DNA from: Streptomyces tirandamycinicus | GTDB lineage: Bacteria; Actinomycetota; Actinomycetes; Streptomycetales; Streptomycetaceae | Direction: 5' to 3' | Length of the DNA: 64,000 nt | NCBI RefSeq assembly: GCF_003097515.1 | Contig: NZ_CP029188.1 | Coordinates: 930,001 to 994,000 of the forward strand | In this document: one piece after another, positions 27,186-34,935 of the stretch | How the letters are laid out: every line of letters begins with the position of its first letter | Numbering within the stretch: position 1 is the first letter of the stretch | Made by a program: the position numbers and the translations under genes | Notes under the pieces: model-generated | Databases searched by the model: none | What the model was told of the DNA's origin: nothing | Seen by the model: the letters and a program-made list of their open reading frames with translations, nothing else

Positions 27186-27494
27186 TGCCGGGGACGGCGG
27201 GAACCCCGGGGGATGCCGGGGTCGGCGGGAATCCCCGCGGTTGGCGGCATTGGCGGGAATCCCCGCGGCTGGTGGGGACGCCGAGGACCGTGGGGGCGGT
27301 GGAGACACCGGGAGAGCGGGGACGGCGGGGACCCCGCGGACGGTGAGGACGCGGGGGACCGTGGGGGCTCCGGGGACGTCGGCCCGGGGGCTCTCGCCCT
27401 CCGGGACCTGCGGCGCCTTCGGGGCCGGTGCGGACGGCCGGTGCCGCGCGGCCCGAGCGCGGAACACCGCGTGCGGGCCGGTACTGTTCGGCGA
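27186..27494. other. Gap between cobU and cobT with GC-rich repeats
   Basis: No gene, and no cobalamin riboswitch that I can recognise. CGGGAATCCCCGCGG occurs twice (near 27224-27270), each a near-palindrome, followed by GGGGACC-type repeats. The last bases carry the cobT -10 element TACTGT (27482-27487). Confidence 0.6.
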
Positions 27495-28631
27495 ATGAGC
27501 GCGCTGAATCTCGACGACTTCTCCGACCTGATCGAGCGCCCCGACAGCGGTGTGCGGCACGACGCCGAGGAACGCCGGGAGCGGCTGGCCGTGCCGCCCG
27601 GCGCTCTGGGCCGGCTGGACGAGCTGGGCGAGTGGCTTGCGGCGGCGCAGCGCGCCGTGCCGGTGCGGGCCGTCGAGCGGCCCCGGGTGGTGCTGTTCGC
27701 CGGGGACCACGGGGTGGCGGAGCTGGGTGTGTCCGGCCGTGCCGCGGGCACGGCGCACGAGCTCGTGCGGTCCGTCCTGGACGGGGTGAGCCCGGTGGCG
27801 GTGCTGGCCCGGCGGATGGGCGTGCCGGTCCGGGTCGTGGACGCCGGTCTGGACTGCGATCCGGGCCTGCTGCCGGAGGACGTCGTCCGGCACCGGGTAC
27901 GGCGCGGGAGCGGGCGGATCGACACCGGGGACGCGCTCACCCGGGAGGAGGCCGAGCAGGCGGTACGCCTCGGTGTGGCGATCGCCGACGAGGAGGCCGA
28001 CGCCGGCACCGACCTGGTCGTGCTCGGCGATCTGAGCGTGGGCGGTACGACACCCGCCGCCACCCTCGTGGCGGCGCTGTGCGGTACGGACGCCTCCGTC
28101 GTCACCGGCCGCGGCGGCGCCGGCATCGACGATCTGGCGTGGATGCGCAAGTGCGCGGCGATCCGCGACTCGCTGCGCCGGGCCCGGCCCGTGCTGGGCG
28201 ACCAGCTGGCGCTGCTGACGGCCGTGGGCGGCGCGGATCTGGCCGCGACGACCGGGTTCCTGCTGCAGGCCGCGGTACGCCGGATGCCGGTGATCCTGGA
28301 CGGGGTCGTGTCGGCAGCGTGCGCCCTCGTCGCCCAGCGGGCGGCGTTCCGGGCGCCGGACTGGTGGCTGGCCGGTCAGGTGAGCGGGGAGCCGGCCCAG
28401 GTGAAGGCCCTCGACCGGATGGCCCTGGAGCCGCTGCTCGATCACGGGGTCACCGTCGGGGAGGGCACCGGCGCCCTTCTCGCCCTCCCCCTGGTGCAGG
28501 CGGCCGCCGCGCTCGCCGCCGAGCTGCCCGAGCGCCCGGCCGCCGCCGGGGACGCGAGCCCGGCGGGGGCCGGCAGCGACGCCGGGGACGCGAGCGACAA
28601 CCTGGCGGCCGCCGACGGCGACACACACTGA
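27495..28631 (+). CDS. cobT: Nicotinate-nucleotide-dimethylbenzimidazole phosphoribosyltransferase
   Basis: Makes alpha-ribazole phosphate, the lower-ligand precursor of cobalamin. About 378 residues. Family motifs seen are FAGDHGVAELGVS near the N-terminus, LSVGGTTPAATLVAAL, TGRGGAGIDD and the C-terminal LDHGVTVGEGTGALLALPLV, in which the Glu of GEGTGA is the expected catalytic base. The ATG at 27495 follows TACTGT by 7 nt, so the mRNA may be leaderless. A polar Ala/Gly/Asp tail of about 35 residues extends past the usual end. Confidence 0.94.
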   Translation: MSALNLDDFSDLIERPDSGVRHDAEERRERLAVPPGALGRLDELGEWLAAAQRAVPVRAVERPRVVLFAGDHGVAELGVSGRAAGTAHELVRSVLDGVSPVAVLARRMGVPVRVVDAGLDCDPGLLPEDVVRHRVRRGSGRIDTGDALTREEAEQAVRLGVAIADEEADAGTDLVVLGDLSVGGTTPAATLVAALCGTDASVVTGRGGAGIDDLAWMRKCAAIRDSLRRARPVLGDQLALLTAVGGADLAATTGFLLQAAVRRMPVILDGVVSAACALVAQRAAFRAPDWWLAGQVSGEPAQVKALDRMALEPLLDHGVTVGEGTGALLALPLVQAAAALAAELPERPAAAGDASPAGAGSDAGDASDNLAAADGDTH

Positions 28632-28738
28632 GCCGAGCGGGTAGGGCGGCGCCACCGGGCGCCGGCACCCGCCGCGCCCGCACCGCCACGCCGCCCGCCG
28701 CCCGCCGCCCGCCGGGGCGAGAGAGCGGGATCACTCCG

Positions 28739-28760
28739 GCGCGGGTCAACTTCCCCGCGC
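28739..28760 (+). terminator. Probable terminator of cobT
   Basis: Stem GCGCGGG / CCCGCGC (7 bp) with an 8-nt loop, about 108 nt beyond the cobT stop codon. Confidence 0.5.
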
Positions 28761-28852
28761 TTCCCCGGGTCTTGGAACACGGCGCGACGCTCGGGCGGGA
28801 CCGGCGGTGCGGCCCGGCACCCGCGGCCCGGCCGCGCCGCGGGTCCCGCCGC

Positions 28853-28908
28853 TGACCGGACCGGACCGGGACCCGACCGGGACCGGACCGGACCGGGACC
28901 TGACCGAG
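28853..28908. repeat. Pentanucleotide GACCG-type tandem repeat
   Basis: About ten near-perfect units of GGACC/GGGACC in a row. The wider gap 28632-29052 contains the cobT terminator, this repeat and a 31-codon frame (28961-29056) that ends at the next start codon. Confidence 0.8.
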
Positions 28909-29052
28909 TCGTCGTACCGCGCCCACGCCGAGTACCGACCCTGCCCGGGAGCCGCCTTCCATGCCCGCCCACGAGAGCGCCGGTCCCCCGGGGACCGGCA
29001 CCGTCCACCACCCACCCGCCCGGCCCGGCCCCGTACTCCCGGCGGGCCGCCG

Positions 29053-29859
29053 GTGAACCGCGCGGGTGCCTTCGCGCGCCGTGAGTGGGGGCCGCTGTAC
29101 CGGACCGTGCGCACGGCACTGGTGACGAGGTCCTGGCGCGCGATCCCCCTGACGCTCACCGCGGTCTGCCTCACCGCCCTCTGCCAGCTCGTGCAGAACC
29201 GCTCCTGGGGCTACGGGCCGGTGCAGGGCATCGGGTCGGTGCGGGCCGAGGACCCGCTGTGGCTCGCCGTGCTGCGCACTCCGCTCTCCCTGTTCGTCCC
29301 CGCACTCGACCTGCCGGTGTGGGGCGCGCTGGCGCAGATCCTCCTGGTGTTCGGTATCGCCGAGATCTGCCTGGGCCGGCGGCGCACGCTGGCGGTCGCG
29401 TACGCGGCGACGCTCGCCGGGACGATGTACGCCCGGGCCGGGATCGCGCTCGGGCCGGACCATCCGCTCGGGCTGCCCGCCTCGGACGCCGGTGTCGTGG
29501 ACACCGGACCGTCGGCCGCCGTGGTCGGCCTCGCGGTGTATGTGTGCGTCCGGTACGGGGCCCGGCTCACGCTGGCTCTGGTGGTCCTCGCCATGGTGGT
29601 GGAGGTGGTGGTCAAGCCCAATCTGGCCGGCAAGGAGCACCTGGCGGCGATCGCCGCGGTGTTCCTGGCGATCGCCGCGGCGGCCTGCTTTCAGCGCGTC
29701 TCGCGGTCCCGGCCCGATTCGGAGGCGCCGGCCACCGGCAGCCGGTCCGGGGCACCGCCGATCAGGTCCTGGATCTTGCGGCGGGGCCCGCTCCAGCGCC
29801 GGTCGTGGCGGAAGGCCCGCAGCATCGCCCTGGCCCGGGAGCGCGGGCGGTGCCGGTAG
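29053..29859 (+). CDS. Rhomboid-like integral membrane protein
   Basis: A 268-residue protein with about six hydrophobic segments. GPSAAVVGLAVYV in a late helix and GKEHLAAIAAVFLA in the last helix resemble the serine (GxSx) and histidine positions of rhomboid proteases. I call it rhomboid-like with protease activity uncertain. The GTG start at 29053 has a weak ribosome binding site and overlaps the TGA of a 31-codon frame (28961-29056, start MPAHESAG) that has GGGAG upstream. The C-terminal 56 codons overlap the convergent gene on the other strand. Confidence 0.65.
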   Translation: MNRAGAFARREWGPLYRTVRTALVTRSWRAIPLTLTAVCLTALCQLVQNRSWGYGPVQGIGSVRAEDPLWLAVLRTPLSLFVPALDLPVWGALAQILLVFGIAEICLGRRRTLAVAYAATLAGTMYARAGIALGPDHPLGLPASDAGVVDTGPSAAVVGLAVYVCVRYGARLTLALVVLAMVVEVVVKPNLAGKEHLAAIAAVFLAIAAAACFQRVSRSRPDSEAPATGSRSGAPPIRSWILRRGPLQRRSWRKARSIALARERGRCR

Positions 29860-30506
29860 AGGCGCCTGGCCCACGGTGAGGTGGGTCTGGCCAGTCGCAG
29901 CGCGCCGACGATCGCGACGAACGGCACCAGCGTGCCGATGATCGCCATCCGCGGTTTGCCCTTGAAGAGGGAGATCAGCACGAACATGAAGTTGACGGCG
30001 AGGGTCAGCAGGAAGGCCCTCCGGTCGTCGCGCTCCTCTTCGGACAGGTCGTTCACGCCGAGGGGCGCGAAGCCGCCGAGGGTGAGCAGCAGCAGGGACG
30101 CGGTGAGGACGACGACTTCGACGCTCTTGCGGCCCTCCTCGGTCCAGTAGACGTCGTCCAGGTGGAGGAGCAGCGCGAACTCGTCCAGGACGAGCCCCGC
30201 GCCCACCCCGAAGACCACGGCGAACACCACGGTTCCTGCGCCGGTGTGCTGGCTGCTGGCGACCGAGCCGAAGCCGCCGACCACGGTGAGGACGACCCCC
30301 GGCACCACATGGTGGATGTGGAGTCCGCCCGCCTTGACGTTGCCGAAGGGGCCCTTGCCCGCCCGGATCATCCGGGTGACCGTCCGGGTGATCAGGAAGG
30401 TCAGGACGAACGAGGCCAGCGCGATGAGCAACGGGAGCTTCCCGGGCTCCACGATGTTGCGGTAAAACCAGTGACCCATGCCACCCGCTCCCGTTTTGTC
30501 CGTCAT
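29691..30506 (-). CDS. Conserved integral membrane protein
   Basis: About 271 residues with six or seven helices. GGLHIHHVVPGVVL and VLDEFALLLHLDDVYW give histidines and acidic residues within membrane segments, suggesting metal binding, though no family function is known to me. The cytoplasmic tail is very basic (RRLYRHRPRSRARAMLRAFRHDRR). I use ATG 30506 because a TAAATT element ends 4 nt upstream; frames starting at 30530 or 30479 are alternatives. It is divergent from cobS across 41 bp. Confidence 0.8.
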   Translation of the reverse strand: MTDKTGAGGMGHWFYRNIVEPGKLPLLIALASFVLTFLITRTVTRMIRAGKGPFGNVKAGGLHIHHVVPGVVLTVVGGFGSVASSQHTGAGTVVFAVVFGVGAGLVLDEFALLLHLDDVYWTEEGRKSVEVVVLTASLLLLTLGGFAPLGVNDLSEEERDDRRAFLLTLAVNFMFVLISLFKGKPRMAIIGTLVPFVAIVGALRLARPTSPWARRLYRHRPRSRARAMLRAFRHDRRWSGPRRKIQDLIGGAPDRLPVAGASESGRDRETR

Positions 30507-30510
30507 GCGC

Positions 30511-30540
30511 AATTTACCGCCGCGGTGCACCGGCTACGCT
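30511..30540. promoter_or_regulatory. Compact divergent promoter (membrane protein / cobS)
   Basis: The minus-strand -10 candidate TAAATT (30516-30511) and the plus-strand -10 TACGCT (30535-30540) are only 18 bp apart. They lead to start codons at 30506 and 30548 with almost no leader, so the -35 regions must overlap. Confidence 0.5.
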
Positions 30541-30547
30541 GCGCGCG

Positions 30548-31342
30548 GTGAGCTCCCACCACTCCTCCGGCCGCGCGGGCATACGGTTCGCCTTCGGCAC
30601 CCTCACCGTGCTGCCCGTACGCGTCACCCGCTGGGACCGGGACACGGCACGCGCGGGGATGCGCTGGGCCCCGCTCGCCGGACTCGTCGTCGGCCTCTGC
30701 GCGGGTGCCGCGGGCGGGCTGCTCCTGCTGCTCGGCGGGGGTCCGCTGCTCGCCGCGGTCGCCTCCGCCGCCGTGCCCGCGGTCCTCACCCGCGGCCTGC
30801 ACCTGGACGGCCTCGCCGACACCGCCGACGGCCTGGGCAGCGGCAGACCCGCCGAGGACGCGCTGCAGATCATGAAGCGGTCGGACATCGGGCCGTTCGG
30901 GGTGGCCACCCTGGTGCTCGTGCTGCTGGCCCAGGTCGCGGCGCTGTACGGGCTCTACGGGCGCGGCTGGATGTACGGGGCGACGGCGGCGGCGACCGCC
31001 GGTGCCGCCGCCCGGCTCGCGCTCACGCTCGCCTCCCGGACCGCCGTCCCGGCCGCACGGCCAGAGGGGCTGGGCGCCATGGTCGCCGCCACCGTGCCGG
31101 CGCGGCAGGCGCTGGGCGTCGCTCTGCTGGTCACGGCCGTCGTCGCCGCCTGGGGGACGCTGTTCGGCGGGTACGGGGCGCTGCGGCTCGCGCTGGCCGT
31201 GCTCGCCGGGGCGGCCGCCGCGGAACTGCTGCTGCGGCACTGCGTGCGCCGCTTCGGCGGGGTCACGGGCGATGTGTTCGGCGCGATCGCGGAGACGGCG
31301 GCGACGGCGGCGCTGATCGCGCTCGCCGTAGGGTTCCGGTAG
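30548..31342 (+). CDS. cobS: Adenosylcobinamide-GDP ribazoletransferase (cobalamin synthase)
   Basis: Membrane enzyme joining adenosylcobinamide-GDP with alpha-ribazole (phosphate), the last assembly step of cobalamin. 264 residues with about six helices. The family motif is clear: RGLHLDGLADTADGLGSGRPAEDALQIMKRSDIGPFG, containing the Mg-binding acidic residues. FGGVTGDVFGAIAE near the C-terminus is also typical. The GTG at 30548 follows TACGCT by 7 nt. With cobU and cobT it completes nucleotide-loop assembly; corrin ring genes are absent here. Confidence 0.94.
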   Translation: MSSHHSSGRAGIRFAFGTLTVLPVRVTRWDRDTARAGMRWAPLAGLVVGLCAGAAGGLLLLLGGGPLLAAVASAAVPAVLTRGLHLDGLADTADGLGSGRPAEDALQIMKRSDIGPFGVATLVLVLLAQVAALYGLYGRGWMYGATAAATAGAAARLALTLASRTAVPAARPEGLGAMVAATVPARQALGVALLVTAVVAAWGTLFGGYGALRLALAVLAGAAAAELLLRHCVRRFGGVTGDVFGAIAETAATAALIALAVGFR

Positions 31343-31402
31343 CCGACCGCGCGGCCCACCGGGCATCCGCGACACGCCGGACGTCGGCGGCCCGCCGGGC
31401 AT

Positions 31403-31465
31403 CCGCGGGTCGCCAAGCCCCCGCGGGTCGAGCCTCCGCGGGTCGCCAAGCCTCCGCGGGTCGTC
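31403..31465. repeat. CCGCGGGTCGCCAAGCC tandem repeat
   Basis: Four degenerate units of 12-18 bp, each opening CCGCGGGTCG, between the convergent cobS and galactosaminidase genes. CGGGCATCCGCG also occurs twice just before (31356-31408). No gene and no clear terminator are seen. Confidence 0.75.
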
Positions 31466-31538
31466 GGCAGCGGAGCCGCCGAACGGCCGCGCTCCGCCGG
31501 ACATCCCCGGCCCGCCGGCGTCAGCAGGCCCCCCGGCG

Positions 31539-32366
31539 TCAGCAGGGCCGGCGCAAGGCGTCCAGTTCGTAGCGCTTCCGCATCGAGCTCAACCCGAGCC
31601 GCCGCGACTGGGGGCAGAAGCGGCTGGTCGGCAGCTCGTACTCGACGTGGAACACGGCCTTGCCGGCCTCGACGAACGGTGTCAGCGCCGCGCACTCCGC
31701 GTACTGGGCGCACTGCTCGTTGACGGCGAAGTCGAACTCGCCGACGAGGGCCGGGATCTGGTCCAGGTCGTTCTTCAGCCCGACGGACAGTCCCCGCTCG
31801 TGGGCCATCCGGGCGATCAGCCGGTTGTAGCGGAGCTGGTCGTCCGCGGTGAGGGGGAAACCGGTGTCGTTGGAGTAGCCGTCCATGTTGTCGGGCTCGA
31901 TCGCGTCGAAGCCCTTGTCCCGGCACATGTCGAAACGCCTGGCCATCAGCGGCTCCAGGACGTCCGTACGGCGGATGTCGAGCCAGCGCTCCCCCTCCCA
32001 GCCGTTGCCCTTGCCCAGCACGTCCCCGGGGAACTCGTCCGCGTCGGGGCGGAACTCCTCCCAGGCGCCGGTGGACAGGTAGCAGATCACCTTGCGGCCG
32101 CGCCGCTGGAGGTCGGCGACCGTGGACCTCGGGTGCTCGAAGCCGTCGATGTCGTACACCGGGACGTCCACGGTCGTGTCCAGGCGGCCGCTGAGCTGCC
32201 ACTGCCACGGCGTCCCCGGTCCCGGCCGCCAGCGGGTGGCGCGCGGCGGCGCGGAGTCGTCGGGGGCGGAGGTGCAGCCGGCCAGCAGCACCAGGGCCAC
32301 CAGCACCGGAAGCAGGCTCCACGTCCGGGTCGGCAACAGGCTCCATGTCCGGGCCGGCAGGCTCAT
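31539..32366 (-). CDS. Lipoprotein endo-alpha-1,4-polygalactosaminidase (GH114)
   Basis: A 275-residue secreted glycoside hydrolase of the GH114 type, expected to cut alpha-1,4-linked galactosamine polymers of exopolysaccharide. Signal peptide with lipobox LLAGC near residue 30. The TIM-barrel part has VICYLSTGAWEEFRPDADEFP, WLDIRRTDVLEPLMARRFDMC and FDAIEPDNMDGYSNDTGFPLT, with the acidic active-site candidates. AGGAG lies 8 nt before ATG 32366. It follows the deacetylase-like gene on the same strand after 105 bp, so the two are probably one operon. The signal peptide carries an internal duplication (TRTWSLLP). Confidence 0.85.
   Translation of the reverse strand: MSLPARTWSLLPTRTWSLLPVLVALVLLAGCTSAPDDSAPPRATRWRPGPGTPWQWQLSGRLDTTVDVPVYDIDGFEHPRSTVADLQRRGRKVICYLSTGAWEEFRPDADEFPGDVLGKGNGWEGERWLDIRRTDVLEPLMARRFDMCRDKGFDAIEPDNMDGYSNDTGFPLTADDQLRYNRLIARMAHERGLSVGLKNDLDQIPALVGEFDFAVNEQCAQYAECAALTPFVEAGKAVFHVEYELPTSRFCPQSRRLGLSSMRKRYELDALRRPC
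32308..32355. repeat. 24-bp tandem duplication in the signal-peptide region
   Basis: The 24-bp segments 32308-32331 and 32332-32355 differ at only four positions and encode ARTWSLLP and TRTWSLLP. The reading frame is kept. Confidence 0.85.
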
Positions 32367-32471
32367 CTGCGGGGGACTCCTCAGCGATAGGCGTTGACCC
32401 CGGGTACGGCGGGTGGGCGGCGCGGGCGCCCGGCCGCGGGTACCCCGACCCGTGCGGCCGGGCGGGACCGG

Positions 32472-34622
32472 TCAGGAGGGCAGTCGCAGGGTGACGGCGG
32501 ACTGCAGCAGCTCCGGCTGGGTCCAGTCCGAGCGCTGCCCCGCGTAGGCGGTGCCGAAGGCGGCCGTGCCGAGCAGGAGCTGCTTGCGGGTGCCCTCGGG
32601 CGCGGTGACGGGGACGACGACCCCGCCGGGTGCCTGGACGGTGACGGTGCTGCCGATCCGGTACGCCGTGACCCGGTCGGCGTCCAGGGCCGCCTGCCAG
32701 GCCGCGCGGCGGCTCAGCTCCGTGCCGGCGTCCCGGTGGCGCGGGTTGACCAGGGGCGTGTTGTCGGCGAACGCCGCCCGGTAGTCGGCGAGGACCCGGT
32801 CGAGGACGGGGTAGAGAATGCGGTCCTCGGCCAGGTTGGACTGGTGGACGTAGTGCGGGCGCGGGTCGTTGGCCACGATGTGGCCGAGGGCGATCCGGGC
32901 CTCCTGCGGGACGATGTACGTCGCGTAGCCCGTGGCCACGTCGAGAGGCTCGTCCAGGCAGGTGGAGGCCGGGTCGGTCTCGCAGACGCCGCTTCCGCCG
33001 TCGGCCCGTGAGGTGTAGATCCAGTTGTACTCGTCGGCCATCTCGGCGGCCGTGCCCACGTTGTAGTAGACGTTCATCGGATGGCGGGGCACGGTGGCGG
33101 CGCCGCCGACGGGACGCTGCTGCGGCTCGCGGGAGTTGTCGCTCGCGATCCACTTGACGCCGTTGTCGGCGAGGGCCGGCGCCAGGTTGGGGTTGTCCAC
33201 CGGCTGCTGCGGAAGCGTCTTCAGCCCCGAGTGCTCTCCGGTGACCAGCTCCGCACGGTCGACCGGGAGGCCCTCGTCCACCGCCCAGTGGTGGTTGTCG
33301 CGGATCTGCGACGAGATCTCGGCGCGGCTCGTCCAGCGGATGGCGCCCGCCGCGTCCTTGGAGCACTGCCAGGGGACGACGGAGACGTCCTGGACGCAGC
33401 CGAGGAACGGGTGGCTCCAGGTGTGGTTGACCCAGCGGTACTGGGCCCGGTCGGCGAGCAGCTGCGCGGTGAGGGCGTCCGTGCCGCCGTTCTCCGCCTT
33501 CCAGTCCTCGGCCGCGCCCGCGTTGTAGACCATGTCGAGGGTGAGGCCGCTGGTGCGCTGCCACTGGGCGGCGTACCGGGCGTCGGCCGCGGTCATCCGG
33601 ATGTCCGGGACCTGCTCGCCCGGTCCGCCGACGCAGTCGATGTCGCCGGGGGTGCAGTTGCGCTCGGTGTCCCAGCGGGCGTCGGACGCGAAGACGTCGT
33701 CGACGTGCACCGAGAAGTAGTTCCGGCTCCGCCCGAGGTGGACGCCCTGGGTGAGCCATTCGACGATGCCGCGCGCCAGCAGCCGGAACTGCCGCTGGTG
33801 CTGGTTGTAGGCGAAGGTGACGACGAGTTCGCGGCGCCCGTCGTGGGCGTACTCCCCGAGCAGGCTGCCGCGGCCCTCGCCGCCCGGCACGGGAGCGTCG
33901 ACATAGCTGGTGAAGCCCTCGCGGGGGCGGGCCAGATAGCCGTAGCTCTCGCTGACGGACGGAGCGTTGTCCTCGAAGGTCAGGGCGCCGTCGAGGTAGC
34001 CGAACGGGCCGGACCGGCCCGCGGCCGTGACCTGGGCGGCCGCGCCGTCGAGCGTGCCGGACCAGCCGCCCTCGCTGGTGTAGTCGAGCCCCACCCCCGG
34101 GTGGGCCCAGGTGTAGGCGTCGACCTGGCGGACGCCGAACCGCTGCTCGTACGCGACGAGCGCGGCCTGCTCGGCGGCCCCCGCGGAGCCCGCCCCGAAC
34201 GGCGCCTCGTTCGGCAGCACCACCCCCTGGTACTTGGCGCGCGGCCGGCCGCCGACGGTGTCGCTCAGGAACGCGGCGTCGATCCTGGGGCGGTCCGGGT
34301 CGGCGAGGTCGAGCACGCGGTACGCGACGCCGGTGCCGCGCAGCTCGGAGGTGACGGCGGCGACCGCCGGCCCTCCGTCGTCGACGACGAGGACCTTCAG
34401 GTCGATCCGCGGCACCGGGTCGGCGGCCGCGGCCGGGGACCCGGGCAGCGCCGCGGCGAACAGCGCCGACGTGGTGAGCGCGACCACCGCCGCGCCGAGC
34501 CCGCCCCGCCTGCCGGCCCACCGGCCGGCCGCTCCCCCGTCGTGGGCGCGCCGGGCCGGCCGCCGCGGTGATCCGCCCGTGCGCGCAGCCGCGCCGGACC
34601 CCCTGGCGAATACGGATGCCAT
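32472..34622 (-). CDS. Secreted polysaccharide-deacetylase-like protein
   Basis: A 716-residue secreted protein. After a basic head and a hydrophobic signal (GAAVVALTTSALFAAALPGSPAAAA) comes an N-terminal alpha/beta region. Next is a NodB/CE4-like part with VHVDDVFASD (near residue 304, metal Asp pair) and NHTWSHPFLGC (near 397, HxxxH metal motif). A tail with a beta domain closes it. I choose ATG 34622, since frame extensions upstream (to 34787) lose the G/C third-position bias. Its downstream neighbour is a GH114 galactosaminidase, so both probably act on one amino-sugar polymer. Confidence 0.82.
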   Translation of the reverse strand: MASVFARGSGAAARTGGSPRRPARRAHDGGAAGRWAGRRGGLGAAVVALTTSALFAAALPGSPAAAADPVPRIDLKVLVVDDGGPAVAAVTSELRGTGVAYRVLDLADPDRPRIDAAFLSDTVGGRPRAKYQGVVLPNEAPFGAGSAGAAEQAALVAYEQRFGVRQVDAYTWAHPGVGLDYTSEGGWSGTLDGAAAQVTAAGRSGPFGYLDGALTFEDNAPSVSESYGYLARPREGFTSYVDAPVPGGEGRGSLLGEYAHDGRRELVVTFAYNQHQRQFRLLARGIVEWLTQGVHLGRSRNYFSVHVDDVFASDARWDTERNCTPGDIDCVGGPGEQVPDIRMTAADARYAAQWQRTSGLTLDMVYNAGAAEDWKAENGGTDALTAQLLADRAQYRWVNHTWSHPFLGCVQDVSVVPWQCSKDAAGAIRWTSRAEISSQIRDNHHWAVDEGLPVDRAELVTGEHSGLKTLPQQPVDNPNLAPALADNGVKWIASDNSREPQQRPVGGAATVPRHPMNVYYNVGTAAEMADEYNWIYTSRADGGSGVCETDPASTCLDEPLDVATGYATYIVPQEARIALGHIVANDPRPHYVHQSNLAEDRILYPVLDRVLADYRAAFADNTPLVNPRHRDAGTELSRRAAWQAALDADRVTAYRIGSTVTVQAPGGVVVPVTAPEGTRKQLLLGTAAFGTAYAGQRSDWTQPELLQSAVTLRLPS

Positions 34623-34684
34623 GGTGTTTCCCCCACCCCTTGTTGATCCGCTGGTGCCCCTCCCCGGCGAAGACACCGGGGAGG
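34623..34684 (-). promoter_or_regulatory. Leader dyads of the deacetylase-like gene
   Basis: A perfect 9-bp inverted repeat (CCTCCCCGG / CCGGGGAGG, 34659-34667 and 34676-34684) lies 37 nt upstream of the start. A smaller GGTG/CACC hairpin (34623-34637) adjoins the ATG. They may form mRNA structure or an operator; no known riboswitch was recognised. Confidence 0.35.
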
Positions 34685-34935
34685 ACATGTGGAAATCCTG
34701 CAAAGCAGCCAATCGCTCCCTTGCTTCTCCGGCCCGAGTGTGGACCGGAACCCGGCGTTCCGGCCCGAAACCCGGCGGAGTGACCACGGACGGGTGAATC
34801 CCCGACGGCGCGAGCGAACATCGCGGGCGCGCGTAGGCTCGTGGCGGCGCTCCGGCCCGCCCGACTTACGATGCGCCGGGCGGCCGACCCACCTCTTCGG
34901 CCCAGGAAACTCAACGGAAGCGAGATTTCACCACC

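Noticed and set aside
27186..27494. Cobalamin riboswitch before cobT
   Set aside because: I could not find a B12-box-like core or the expected helices. The gap is simple GC-rich repeats, and cobT appears leaderless.
34623..34790. c-di-AMP (ydaO-type) riboswitch before the deacetylase gene
   Set aside because: Such riboswitches precede some Streptomyces wall hydrolase genes, but I could not match the conserved core here, only simple hairpins.
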